Shown: positions 6,991 to 14,659, counted from the first letter of the stretch. The stretch: DNA of 22,789 nt from Clostridiales bacterium UBA1380 (GCA_002305445.1 DBRA01000005.1:1021-23809); one strand, 5' to 3'. Translations and numbers: made by a program. The notes: generated by a model not told the origin, from the letters alone.

Positions 6991-8666
6991 TACATAAGCG
7001 TATTGAAGTCAATATCCGGCATCTCGCCGTCAGAGGTGCGCTCCATGACCGAACCGATCTCGCCGTGCTCGGAGAAGAAGCCGCAGTTGTACAGGCGGAA
7101 CACGCCGTTCGGCACCGGTGTTATCGTCCCCGCGCCGTCTTCGAACAGCTGCGCGCGCGGGTCGTCCGGACCGGTAGAGCCGCCGTAGTCCAGGCGGTTT
7201 TCCGCCCTCGCCGTCGCGTCGGCGGTAAAGCGCACCTTCGTGATTTTATGCGCTTTGCCGTCCGAGCCGAACGCCCACTGATTGCCGAAGCGCGCTTCAC
7301 GGTATTTGTAGCCGCCTTCGTCGTCGAAGCTCTCGAGGAAGCTGTGAATCCCCGTCAGATACGTGTCCGTGTACGGGCGCAGCAATGTCGCAAGCCGCTC
7401 CCACTTACCGGTCTCCGGGAAGAAGAAATAGGCCGTGAACGCCGTCTTTCCCTCGCCGTCCGGCTTCGCTCGCATGAGGAAGCGGTAGGTCTCGCCGGTC
7501 TTCCACATGTACTTCATATGCGACTGACCGCCCGACCCCTCGCCGCCGAAGTCGTTGACACGCATATTCGGGTGACGGTAAAGGCACACAACGCGCTTAT
7601 CCTCCGGAATCTCACCCGGATTGTCGGTGACGTGCGGGCTCCAGATCGAGAAGAGAATCCTGCGCTCGGTCGGGGAGTTGACCTGTATGCCGAAATACCC
7701 GCCCGAGAAGCCGATCGCCATCGCATACGTGCCGATCGGCGCGACGGGCACGGTCACCTCGTTATAGAACCACTCGACGTCGTCGCAGCCGCTCGTGTCG
7801 TAGCCGCAGTGGACGGACGGGCCGCGCCGCGTCCAGTAATAGTTGCCGCCGTCGCCTTCCTTGACAAAACCTTCGGCGAGCGCGGCGGCCGCGCCGCGCA
7901 GAAGCAGAGCGTCCGGGCGGCAGAATACGGTGCCGCTGCGCGAAACGCCCCTGAAGCGCACGATGTTATAACCTTTTTTAAAGGCAAACGAACCGAAGTC
8001 GATATTGTCCGCGCCCGGCTTTACATGAGCCTCGACTGTTTTTCCTGCGGCTTCGGCTTTGACAGCCGCCTCGTGTTTCTGCGGCGCTATGCGCAGCGAA
8101 AGATCGGCTTCGGCGTCGTCGCGGAGACGGAAGAACGAAATGAACTCGGCGTCGCCGTTCCATTTGTCCCAGCCGTCCTGAACGACTCTGCCGCCGCTGC
8201 CCGACGTGACGAAGGAGTTGCCGCCGAGCGGGATAACGGCGCACTCGCCGGCCTTTTCGTTGAAAATCCTGCGAAGTATCTCGGCGACCGTGACGGACTC
8301 GAGTATATCGTTGCAGGCGGTGTCGAGCCGTCTGAAAAGCTCGTCCGTAAACGGTCCCATCGCGCGCGATATCGGGCACGCGTTGCCGGATGAGCCGGAG
8401 CGCCACGTGAGCTTGATGAAACGGCGGCTCGTCGCGGCGAAAATATCGTGCAGCGTGGTCTTTTCCGGATCGCGGATGAATTCGTAGCCGCCGTCGAAAC
8501 CGCCCTTCGTACCGACAAGGCCGGCCTTTTTGAGCTTAGCCATCACCTTTCTGACGCGGGCGGGGTTGGTGCACACGTTTTCGGCGATCTGCTCGCTCGT
8601 CAGCGTCTTGCCCGTGTGGCTCAGATAAACGATCGAATGAAGCGCGACAATAAATTCGGCAGTCAT
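6990..8666 (-). CDS. Rrf2-type regulator fused to DUF5077 and DUF3472 domains
   Basis: One 558-residue frame carries two proteins' worth of domains. Residues 1 to about 139 form a complete Rrf2 winged-helix regulator of the YwnA-like kind: MTAEFIVALHSIVYL, the recognition helix in TNPARVRKVMAKLKKAGLV, the wing KGGFDGGYEF, an ACPIS motif (96-100) and a C-terminal dimerisation helix. It lacks the Cys triad of Fe-S members. From about 143, IPLGGNSFVTSG begins a DUF5077 beta-sandwich (to about 258). A DUF3472 domain follows (about 275-490), with EGSGGQSHMKYMWKTG as its hallmark. No in-frame ATG, GTG or TTG lies near the junction (8240-8250), so a separate downstream gene is unlikely. ATG 8666 is chosen for its CGGAGAG site; the upstream extension overlaps the TtcA-like gene. 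No signal peptide. Likely a cytoplasmic ligand-responsive regulator; this is inference. Confidence 0.85.
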   Translation of the reverse strand: MTAEFIVALHSIVYLSHTGKTLTSEQIAENVCTNPARVRKVMAKLKKAGLVGTKGGFDGGYEFIRDPEKTTLHDIFAATSRRFIKLTWRSGSSGNACPISRAMGPFTDELFRRLDTACNDILESVTVAEILRRIFNEKAGECAVIPLGGNSFVTSGSGGRVVQDGWDKWNGDAEFISFFRLRDDAEADLSLRIAPQKHEAAVKAEAAGKTVEAHVKPGADNIDFGSFAFKKGYNIVRFRGVSRSGTVFCRPDALLLRGAAAALAEGFVKEGDGGNYYWTRRGPSVHCGYDTSGCDDVEWFYNEVTVPVAPIGTYAMAIGFSGGYFGIQVNSPTERRILFSIWSPHVTDNPGEIPEDKRVVCLYRHPNMRVNDFGGEGSGGQSHMKYMWKTGETYRFLMRAKPDGEGKTAFTAYFFFPETGKWERLATLLRPYTDTYLTGIHSFLESFDDEGGYKYREARFGNQWAFGSDGKAHKITKVRFTADATARAENRLDYGGSTGPDDPRAQLFEDGAGTITPVPNGVFRLYNCGFFSEHGEIGSVMERTSDGEMPDIDFNTLM

Positions 8667-8713
8667 ATGAATGTTACTCTCCGATAATAAGTCTTTTATG
8701 TTGTGTAATTTCG

Positions 8714-9466
8714 TCAATCGTGCCATCCGTCTATGCCGGAGCGTCGCAGCGCTCCGACTATGCGGTTGCGCACGCCCTTGTGCCTGCGGTCGAAATCGTC
8801 GAGCAGCTTTTTCATATGCTCGCGCTCCGTGTTGCCGTCGGCGGGACACGGGCTCGACACGACGGGCAGACCCGCACGCTTGCTGAAATATTTTATCTCT
8901 TTTTCAGGAACATAGATGAGCGGGCGTATAAGCGTCAGATCCTTGCGCGAAAGGTACGTCACCGGCTGGAAGCAGCCTAGCCGCCCTTCGAAAAACAGGT
9001 TCAGCATCATCGTCTCCGCGACGTCGTCGAAGTGATGGCCGAGCGCGAGCTTGTTGGCGCCGGCGGCCTTCGCGGCGTCGTGTATCGCTCCGCGGCGCAT
9101 GCGCGCGCATAGCGAGCACGGGTTGGACTCCTTGCGCATGTCGAAGATAACGCGCGCGATCTCTGTCTTCTCGATTATATACCTGATGCCGTAGCTGTCG
9201 CACAGGGCGCGTATCGGCTCCGGGGCGAACGGCGGCGCGGCGCCGTTTTCGCGCGGCTCCGTTTTATCGAAGCCCATGTCGACCGTGATGGCGACGACGT
9301 CGAACGATGCGGGTAAAAACCGCCTCAGCTCGGCAAGAGCGCAGAGAAGCGTCAGCGAGTCCTTGCCGCCGGACACGCCGACCGCGACAAGATCGCCCTT
9401 CGATATCATGCCGTAGTCCTCGACGGCGCTCCGAACGTGTGATAGTATATGCTGTATGTCTTTCAT
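8714..9466 (-). CDS. TtcA/TilS-type PP-loop ATPase (tRNA thiolation family)
   Basis: A 250-residue N-type PP-loop ATPase of the TtcA family, whose members adenylate and thiolate tRNA (2-thiocytidine-32 in the best-known case). The ATP-binding motif SGGKDS is at 32-37. The paired Cys CSLC (117-120) and a third Cys at 207 in SSPCPADG are the set that holds the Fe-S cluster in TtcA. LGHHFDDVAETMMLNLF (142-158) is the second conserved block. Length is near the family norm. ATG 9466 has only a weak ribosome site. The Rrf2-DUF3472 gene starts 47 bases downstream in the same direction, so the two may be co-transcribed. In Clostridia such proteins are often annotated TtcA without experimental proof; TilS is less likely because its C-terminal domains are absent. 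Confidence 0.88.
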   Translation of the reverse strand: MKDIQHILSHVRSAVEDYGMISKGDLVAVGVSGGKDSLTLLCALAELRRFLPASFDVVAITVDMGFDKTEPRENGAAPPFAPEPIRALCDSYGIRYIIEKTEIARVIFDMRKESNPCSLCARMRRGAIHDAAKAAGANKLALGHHFDDVAETMMLNLFFEGRLGCFQPVTYLSRKDLTLIRPLIYVPEKEIKYFSKRAGLPVVSSPCPADGNTEREHMKKLLDDFDRRHKGVRNRIVGALRRSGIDGWHD

Positions 9467-9482
9467 ATAAAAACCGTCAAAT

Positions 9483-9519
9483 ATTATAACCTGTCAAGCG
9501 CACTTGACGCACATATAAT
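9483..9519. promoter_or_regulatory. Divergent promoter region with inverted repeat between TtcA-like and amidase genes
   Basis: Plus strand: a -10 TATAAT (9514-9519) with a 4/6 -35 CTGTCA (9491-9496) at 17 bp, for the amidase. Minus strand: a TATAAT (9488-9483) for the TtcA-like gene, without a good -35. A perfect 6-bp inverted repeat, GTCAAG / CTTGAC with a 4-base centre (9493-9508), lies between the two -10 boxes and could control both. Confidence 0.5.
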
Positions 9520-9555
9520 GTAAAGTGAGATTATTTATCGGGAGTGTAATCAGTA

Positions 9556-10116
9556 ATGGCGACAAAAATATACATAGACGCCGGCCACAACCCGGTCAAC
9601 CCCAATGCCGGCGCCGAAGCCCACGGTTACAGGGAGCAGGATATCACCTATGAGGTTGCGCAGAGGCTGGCCGCTTTACTTCGGACAGCCGGTTACGAGG
9701 TGCGCCTGTCGCGGCCCACGCCGGAGACCCAGCTCGGCACCTCGAACGCGACGAGCCTTGCATATCGTGTAAACGATGCGAACACATGGGGCGCCGATTA
9801 CTTCATAAGCCTGCACACGAACGCTTCCACGATTCCGACCGCGGGCGGCAGCGAAGCGCTGGTCTACTCCATGAGCTCGCCTGCCGCCGGGCTTGCCGCC
9901 GATATCCTCACCGGGCTCACCGAAGCTACGGGCTTCAGCAACCGCGGCGTAGTGGCGCGTCCCGGCCTTTATGTTCTGAGAAGAACCAGAATGCCGGCGG
10001 TCCTTGTCGAGATGGGCTTTATAACAAACGAGGAGGAAGCCAATTTGATGGCGAACAATCCCGAGCTGATTGCGCGCGGAATATTCAACGGCATCAGCAG
10101 ATCCATAGCGCCGTGA
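9556..10116 (+). CDS. N-acetylmuramoyl-L-alanine amidase (Amidase_3), no signal peptide
   Basis: A 186-residue zinc amidase consisting only of the Amidase_3 catalytic domain, which cuts the bond between muramic acid and the peptide stem of peptidoglycan. Zinc ligands are H11 (DAGHNP), E27 (GYREQD) and H87 (SLHTNA); the catalytic Glu is E152 in VEMGFITN. No signal peptide, transmembrane segment or cell-wall-binding repeat is present, unlike CwlD or LytC-type enzymes. It must therefore leave the cell some other way or act after lysis, as phage endolysins do. No phage gene lies nearby. Start ATG 9556 has GGAG (9541-9544) 11 bases upstream. It ends before a large terminator shared with the convergent lipoprotein gene. 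Confidence 0.92.
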   Translation: MATKIYIDAGHNPVNPNAGAEAHGYREQDITYEVAQRLAALLRTAGYEVRLSRPTPETQLGTSNATSLAYRVNDANTWGADYFISLHTNASTIPTAGGSEALVYSMSSPAAGLAADILTGLTEATGFSNRGVVARPGLYVLRRTRMPAVLVEMGFITNEEEANLMANNPELIARGIFNGISRSIAP

Positions 10117-10139
10117 TTAATTAAACCAGCACAACCTGA

Positions 10140-10190
10140 AAACGACTCGGATTCGGAGCGGCGCACGCCTCCGTACTCACCGAGTCGTTT
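10140..10190. terminator. Bidirectional terminator with branched loop
   Basis: A perfect 11-bp stem (10140-10150 with 10180-10190) encloses a 29-base loop that can form its own CGGAG/CTCCG hairpin. It lies between convergent genes ending at 10116 and 10200, with A and T runs at the stem ends. Confidence 0.75.
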
Positions 10191-10199
10191 CTTGAATTG

Positions 10200-11045
10200 T
10201 CAGCCGACTTTTACTGTTATTGTGCCGTCGACCGCGCAGGTAACGGTTATGTTTCCGTCGACTGTTTCAAGCAGCTGCGCTCCGCCGTCGGTTATCATCG
10301 TCTCAACGGCTGGATCGGCGGGATTCTTTGCGGAGCATGTTATGATCGCATATTCCGGTGCGACGTGGGCGAGGAATTCGGACAGCCCCTCGCAGTTGAT
10401 TCCGTGGTTCGGAACCTTCAGTACGTTAAACTGGCCGATCTGGGCTCTCACGGCTTCCGCCATTCTCTCCGTCATCGCGTCGCCCGCAAGCAGTATCGAC
10501 TGTTCGCCGTGCTTTATCGAAATCATCAGGGAGTTTTCGTTGTCCTTGTCGATGTTGTACTTGCTTTTAAGTGCCGGAATGACCGCGAACTCGGTTCCGT
10601 CGACGGTGAAGCGGTAGGTCAGGTTGACGGAGTGGGGAATTATGTTCTTCTTTTCGCAAGAGGTCATGTACTGCTGGAATTCGGTGGATTTCTTTTTATA
10701 ATTCGCCTGCAGGACCTGGCCGACTTCAACCGCGTCGATTATCTTGTCCGCGCCGCCGACATGGTCGCTGTCGTAGTGCGTGATGATGAGCTTGTCGATG
10801 CGCTCGATGCCGCGCTCTGTCAGCGTCTGCAGGATTTCGGCGGAGTCCTCGTCCTCGCCGGTGTCGACCATGATGACGTGCGTGCCCGTTTCGATCAGGA
10901 TGCAGTCGGCCTGTCCGATTTTTAGAACAGTCATTTTCATATCCATAAGGGTGCCGGGATCTTCTTCGGCGGTCGAGCATGATGAAAACGCAAAAACCGA
11001 GGCGAGCATAAGAACTGCGAGCGCTAACGCGGTGAGTTTTTTCAT
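10200..11045 (-). CDS. ComEC/Rec2-like metallo-beta-lactamase-fold lipoprotein
   Basis: A 281-residue exported MBL-fold protein resembling the stand-alone hydrolase domain of ComEC. The N-terminus is a lipoprotein signal (MKKLTALALAVLML...) ending in AFSSC, with lipidation expected at C23. VLKIGQADCILIE (40-52) and VDTGEDED match ComEC-like sheets. The metal motif THYDSDH (H90, D92, D94, H95) is intact, as are LLAGD and VPNHG later on. No membrane channel domain is present, so it is not a DNA-uptake pore. Members of this group are often annotated as competence-like hydrolases of unknown substrate, possibly extracellular nucleic acid or phosphodiesters. ATG 11045 is chosen: AAGGAT lies just upstream and the signal peptide starts there; a longer frame adds 16 residues that would bury it. 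Confidence 0.87.
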   Translation of the reverse strand: MKKLTALALAVLMLASVFAFSSCSTAEEDPGTLMDMKMTVLKIGQADCILIETGTHVIMVDTGEDEDSAEILQTLTERGIERIDKLIITHYDSDHVGGADKIIDAVEVGQVLQANYKKKSTEFQQYMTSCEKKNIIPHSVNLTYRFTVDGTEFAVIPALKSKYNIDKDNENSLMISIKHGEQSILLAGDAMTERMAEAVRAQIGQFNVLKVPNHGINCEGLSEFLAHVAPEYAIITCSAKNPADPAVETMITDGGAQLLETVDGNITVTCAVDGTITVKVG

Positions 11046-11095
11046 ATGTAATGATCCTTTTGAATATTTATTTTGACATTCCAGTGTTGCCAATC

Positions 11096-11124
11096 AGTTT
11101 ATCACATATTTGTAAATAAATCAA
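11096..11124 (-). promoter_or_regulatory. Candidate promoter of the MBL lipoprotein gene
   Basis: Minus strand: -35 TTGATT (11124-11119), 17-bp spacer, -10 TAAACT (11101-11096), both 4/6 to consensus, 50 bases upstream of the start codon. Confidence 0.45.
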
Positions 11125-11195
11125 CTGAAAAATAATCCGCGGCGATGATATTGCATAAGAAGCTGTTATGTCCGTGTTTCCCCGGGCTATAAAAA

Positions 11196-11212
11196 TTTAA
11201 CCGGGGGTTAAA
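11196..11212. promoter_or_regulatory. Perfect inverted repeat, candidate XRE operator
   Basis: A 7-bp inverted repeat TTTAACC / GGTTAAA with a 3-base G centre lies 21 bp upstream of the -35 box of the XRE regulator gene. Size and symmetry suit a dimeric HTH protein, so autoregulation is plausible. It could also be read as a weak hairpin. Confidence 0.45.
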
Positions 11213-11233
11213 CCGCTGTTTCCGAACGATACC

Positions 11234-11262
11234 TGTACAACCGCCCGAAAATGGATTATATT
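11234..11262 (+). promoter_or_regulatory. Promoter of the XRE regulator gene
   Basis: -35 TGTACA (11234-11239, 4/6), 17-bp spacer, -10 TATATT (11257-11262, 5/6), 48 bases upstream of ATG 11311. Confidence 0.5.
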
Positions 11263-11310
11263 AATAATCGGAAGCGGACGTCGGCTTATCACATTTCGGG
11301 AGGGACAGAT

Positions 11311-12285
11311 ATGAACATAGCGATCGGTGAAAACATAAAAAGGATGCGCACGGCAAAGCAGCTGACGCAGGAGCAGCTTTCGGCAGCGCTCGGCGTGACA
11401 TGCGCTGCCGTAAGCAAATGGGAGCGCGGCGAGACTTACCCGGATATAACGCAGATCTTTCCGCTGGCACATTTTTTCGGCGTGTCGTGCGACGAGCTGC
11501 TCGGATACGACCGGGATAAAATCGAAGCCGAGATAAATGAAATAATCGACGAATACTGGCGCCTTTACAAAAGCAACAACCTCGACAATTACAGCAAAGC
11601 AATAGATCTGATGAAGAAAGCGTACCGCAAGTATCCGAACGACTGCAGGATCATGAACCGCTATATGTGGGACATGGTCGGCGACGCCGCGGACAATGAT
11701 CCGAAGGCGCTGCTTGACAACCGCGAGGAGCTGGAGCAGATCTGCGCGAAGATCCTCGACGGCTGCACCGACGAAGATCTGCGGCTGAACGCATGGAACA
11801 TGAGAGCGAAAATACTGCATGTGGCGGGTGAAACGGAGCGCGCGCTCGATATTTACCGCACCAGATTCGTAAACTGGTACCAGAGTTCCGACCAGAAGAT
11901 CGAGCAGCTTTTCGCGAAGGACACGCCGGAGTTTCTATACCACGTCAAGCGCAACATGTACGAGCTCGCAAGCTTCGCCGCCGATAAACTGAGCAAGAGC
12001 GTGTTCTTCGACAAGAGCATTCCCAAAGATGAAGCGCTCCGGCGCATCGAATCGTACGGCGATTCGCTTGCCGGCATCGGCGAGCAAAGCGGGAGCATGT
12101 TCTTTACGATGGCTGCGTTTTCCATATATGCCCGGCTGAACAACGACATGAGAAACTACTATAAGACCGGAACTGACGAAGACCTGCGCCGAATCGGCGA
12201 AAAGCGCGACAAAGCGAAGAAGGCTCTTATGCTCGCGGCAAAAAGCGACGCGGCTCTGGCTTCGTTAACGGAAACAAGACAGTGA
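11311..12285 (+). CDS. XRE-family transcriptional regulator with helical C-terminal domain
   Basis: A 324-residue DNA-binding protein. Residues 1-60 form a Cro/C1-type helix-turn-helix: IGENIKRMRTAKQLTQEQLSAALG, then CAAVSKWERGETYPDITQIFPLAHFFGVSCDELLG, which is the standard HTH_3 pattern. The remaining 260 residues are helical and rich in Asp, Lys, Tyr and Trp, with repeated short helices (for example SKAIDLMKKAYRKYPNDCRIM and GETERALDIYRTRF) that suggest a TPR-like sensor of unknown signal. ATG 11311 is chosen because of the strong GGGAGGG six bases before it; the longer frame from 11251 has none. It has its own promoter and a nearby palindrome. The regulated genes are not evident; the convergent YihY gene and upstream lipoprotein have separate promoters. 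Confidence 0.9.
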   Translation: MNIAIGENIKRMRTAKQLTQEQLSAALGVTCAAVSKWERGETYPDITQIFPLAHFFGVSCDELLGYDRDKIEAEINEIIDEYWRLYKSNNLDNYSKAIDLMKKAYRKYPNDCRIMNRYMWDMVGDAADNDPKALLDNREELEQICAKILDGCTDEDLRLNAWNMRAKILHVAGETERALDIYRTRFVNWYQSSDQKIEQLFAKDTPEFLYHVKRNMYELASFAADKLSKSVFFDKSIPKDEALRRIESYGDSLAGIGEQSGSMFFTMAAFSIYARLNNDMRNYYKTGTDEDLRRIGEKRDKAKKALMLAAKSDAALASLTETRQ

Positions 12286-12290
12286 CATAT

Positions 12291-12317
12291 AAAAGCTCCG
12301 CCGGAAGCGGAGCTTTT
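12291..12317. terminator. Bidirectional intrinsic terminator
   Basis: An 11-bp perfect stem (12291-12301 with 12307-12317) with a 5-base loop, A run before and T run after, lies between the convergent XRE gene (end 12285) and the YihY gene (end 12316). Confidence 0.85.
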
Positions 12318-13290
12318 ACTTTGCCGTCTGCGTAACGGACGGGCTGCGGATATCATATTTTTGTTTGAACTTCACTAAAAACCTGTTGAACTCGGCGCCG
12401 GCGAGAAAAATCATCATGCAGAAGTACAGCCATAAAAGGAGCAGCACAATCGCGGAGAGCGAGCCGTATATATACGAACCGCCGAACGCGTAGTTTTCCA
12501 TGAATATAGCATAGCAGTACGAGAACACGACCCAGCCCGCCGCCGCGAGCACGGCGCCCGGCAGGTTCGCGGCGAAGCCGTAAGCGCGCTCGGACTTGTC
12601 GCTCGCGCGCGGCTTTCTCACGTCCGAAACGCGGCAGTATGCGGCGCGCTTACGGCGCAGGACGGGTTTGCGCGCGTTTGAATAAGCGCAGTATACGACG
12701 GTGAAAAATAGCGAAAGCACAGTAAGGAAAAATAATCCTCTGATGCGGTAGAAAAAGCCCGTCACATGAGAGAGCGCGGGGTAGTGGCCGTCGACGAGGA
12801 CGACGAGCGCGCGGCCGAAGACGATGAGCACCAGCATCGACAGGAACATGGCGATAAACAGAAGCGCGTTGAGCACGGAGCCGACGGCGGCGCAGACGAT
12901 GCCGCACTCCGAGTGCGTGCGGTAGATCGTGCGCAGCCCGCGCCCGACCGCGTCGACGCCGCGCGATGCCGACCAGAGCGCTGCAGCGGCCGTGATAGAC
13001 ACAAGCGTTAGCGGCGGCCGCGAAAACAGCTCGTCGATTATCGCGCGTACGGGCGGAAGAAGCGCTGCCGGCAGAAGCGACAACGCGTCCTCGATGACGG
13101 TTTTCACGGAAACGGGCAGCACGTACTGCGCGAGCGAGATTATAAGCATCGCCACCGGTATCGACGAAACGACGATGCAATAGGACGCCTGCGCCGAATA
13201 CAGCGCGATCCTGTCGCGCTCGAATATGTCGGCGGCGTTCCGAATTAACTTAATCAGCGGAGCTTTTCGCAGTGCTACGGCAATGTTCAT
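12316..13290 (-). CDS. YihY/BrkB family integral membrane protein
   Basis: A 324-residue polytopic membrane protein of the YihY/virulence factor BrkB family (formerly mis-called RNase BN). About six hydrophobic segments are visible: near 40-58 (SIPVAMLIISLAQYV), 97-115, 140-165, 185-205, 255-275 and 285-312. The family block with SASRGVDAVGRGLRTIYRT after the second segment is present. A basic loop (KPVLRRKRAAYCR, then RKPRASDKSERAY) separates the middle and last segments and is expected in the cytoplasm. Start ATG 13290 has GGAGG five bases upstream; an upstream extension of the frame by 82 codons has no such site and crosses the promoter of the divergent gene. Function in the family is unsettled (transport or lipid-related roles are proposed). 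Confidence 0.9.
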   Translation of the reverse strand: MNIAVALRKAPLIKLIRNAADIFERDRIALYSAQASYCIVVSSIPVAMLIISLAQYVLPVSVKTVIEDALSLLPAALLPPVRAIIDELFSRPPLTLVSITAAAALWSASRGVDAVGRGLRTIYRTHSECGIVCAAVGSVLNALLFIAMFLSMLVLIVFGRALVVLVDGHYPALSHVTGFFYRIRGLFFLTVLSLFFTVVYCAYSNARKPVLRRKRAAYCRVSDVRKPRASDKSERAYGFAANLPGAVLAAAGWVVFSYCYAIFMENYAFGGSYIYGSLSAIVLLLLWLYFCMMIFLAGAEFNRFLVKFKQKYDIRSPSVTQTAK

Positions 13291-13386
13291 CTTATCCTCC
13301 GTCGCGGCAATCGGAACTTTAATGTGTATACGAGCGTCAAAAGTCCCGAAATCAAAGGCAAGAGCGCCGTTTGGGACAAAAACAGC

Positions 13387-13415
13387 TTGAAAAACGCGTC
13401 TTTGCGTGATATAAT
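13387..13415 (+). promoter_or_regulatory. Promoter of the LCP-like gene (probably also glycyl-tRNA synthetase)
   Basis: -35 TTGAAA (13387-13392), 17-bp spacer, -10 TATAAT (13410-13415), 51 bases upstream of ATG 13467. With no terminator before 14660, it may also drive the glycyl-tRNA synthetase gene. Confidence 0.75.
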
Positions 13416-13466
13416 AATTATCTATGCGAAAAGACGCGGGAAAATATACGAAGGAGTCGCGAAAAC

Positions 13467-14621
13467 ATGCTTTATTCGCTGAAAAATTTCGCCATAACCT
13501 TTCTTGTCGCCGCGCTGCTTTTCGGTGTTGTGGCATATTTTGTGTCCGGCTTTCTGATGAAGACGGTCGCGGACCCGCTCGGCGTCGACGAGGAAGTGCT
13601 CGACCGCATCCTTTCGCGCGAGGGCGAGGACGATACGACCGACCTTGCGTCGTCGGACGAGACCGACCCGCCGGCGTCGACAGACGAAAACGGCGTGCCG
13701 TTCGATACTGATCCGGCGCAGACCGGCGACACCGAGACGCCGGACGGCACCGCCGCGGAGGTAAACGAAGCTGTCGCCGCGGCCGCGAAACTCAAGGGCG
13801 ACTCGTTCACGGCGCTGCTGATCGGCACCGACTACCGTCCCGACGACTTCGACGATTATGTCGAGGCGTTCAAAAGCGGTTCGCGCGCCGAATACGGCGT
13901 GCTGTCGCGCAGGTACCGCACCGTCGAAGCGGATACGATACTGCTCGTCCGCGTCGACAAAGAGCGCGGCGAATTCATGTTTATGAATATCCCGTCGTAT
14001 TCATACGTCTTGTCGGGAACGCAGTACTTCACGCTCGCGGAGCTCTACTCCATGAACGGGCGCGACTACCTGATACGCAAGGCTGAAGCCATGACCGGAA
14101 TGACGGTCGACTGCTACGGCGTGCTCAACATAACGGAGCTGCCCGCCGTGCTCGACGAACTTGGCGGCATAACATACAACGTTCCGTACGACATCTACAA
14201 ACACGAGGGCGTATATTACCGGAAGCTGCCCGAAGGTGCGACCGGATCGCCGATCTTAACAAAGGGCAAGCAGCAGATCGAGTCGAAGGCGATAATACCT
14301 CTCGTTTCCTTCTGGCAGTATCCTGGCGGCATCGAGGAGAGAGTGCAAAACTGCCTCGCCATCGCGCGCGCCATGCTCGCGAAACTGACGGTTCCGGGGA
14401 ACCTTCTCAAACTGCCCGACATTTATTCGCACATCAAATCCGCGTTTGACACGAACGTAACTCTCGAATTCATAACGGACCATGCGGAGCTTCTGTTCGC
14501 CTACGACAAGCTCGACACCGTCATACTGACGTATCCCGGTTATTACACAGATACGGGCGACGGACTTATCTTCACGCCGGATATTTCCCGCGCTGTTGAA
14601 ATGCTTCGCCCTTATAAGTAA
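13467..14621 (+). CDS. LytR-CpsA-Psr (LCP) family protein, divergent active site
   Basis: A 384-residue membrane-anchored protein with an extracellular LCP domain. LCP enzymes transfer teichoic acid or capsule from lipid pyrophosphate carriers to peptidoglycan. One N-terminal transmembrane segment (8-30) is followed by an acidic, Thr/Ser/Pro-rich linker (about 52-98), then the LCP fold: ALLIGTDYR (116-124), ADTILLVRVD (155-164), MNIPSYSYV (173-181), and LPAVLDELGGI (225-235). Several normally conserved charged residues are absent. The IPRD motif reads IPSY (S177, Y178), and the usual RxR before the GDxxRxxRQ-like stretch is replaced around 280-286, leaving only R292. D122, R124 and D156 remain. 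Start has AAGGAG 10 bases upstream. It may bind polyprenyl lipid without transferase activity, or be a distinct LCP branch. Confidence 0.82.
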   Translation: MLYSLKNFAITFLVAALLFGVVAYFVSGFLMKTVADPLGVDEEVLDRILSREGEDDTTDLASSDETDPPASTDENGVPFDTDPAQTGDTETPDGTAAEVNEAVAAAAKLKGDSFTALLIGTDYRPDDFDDYVEAFKSGSRAEYGVLSRRYRTVEADTILLVRVDKERGEFMFMNIPSYSYVLSGTQYFTLAELYSMNGRDYLIRKAEAMTGMTVDCYGVLNITELPAVLDELGGITYNVPYDIYKHEGVYYRKLPEGATGSPILTKGKQQIESKAIIPLVSFWQYPGGIEERVQNCLAIARAMLAKLTVPGNLLKLPDIYSHIKSAFDTNVTLEFITDHAELLFAYDKLDTVILTYPGYYTDTGDGLIFTPDISRAVEMLRPYK

Positions 14622-14659
14622 AATATAGGAATATTTTGTATCCTAAAGGGAGTTTATAT

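Noticed and set aside
7065..8393. 442-codon plus-strand frame
   Set aside because: Antisense shadow of the DUF5077-DUF3472 region; composition is Arg/Ala/Val-rich with no domain.
8667..8849. 61-residue N-terminal extension of the Rrf2 fusion
   Set aside because: It overlaps the TtcA-like gene, is Arg-rich and has no ribosome site, whereas ATG 8666 has CGGAGAG and matches the usual Rrf2 start.
9556..10116. Amidase as part of a prophage lysis cassette
   Set aside because: No holin, tail, integrase or attachment repeat lies on either side; neighbours are chromosomal housekeeping-type genes.
13291..13536. 82-residue N-terminal extension of the YihY protein
   Set aside because: It runs through the divergent promoter and lacks a ribosome site; GGAGG sits just before ATG 13290.
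14622..14659. T-box or other leader before glycyl-tRNA synthetase
   Set aside because: Only 38 bases separate it from the LCP gene, far too short; the AAAATAT / ATATTTT symmetry there is weak and AT-only.
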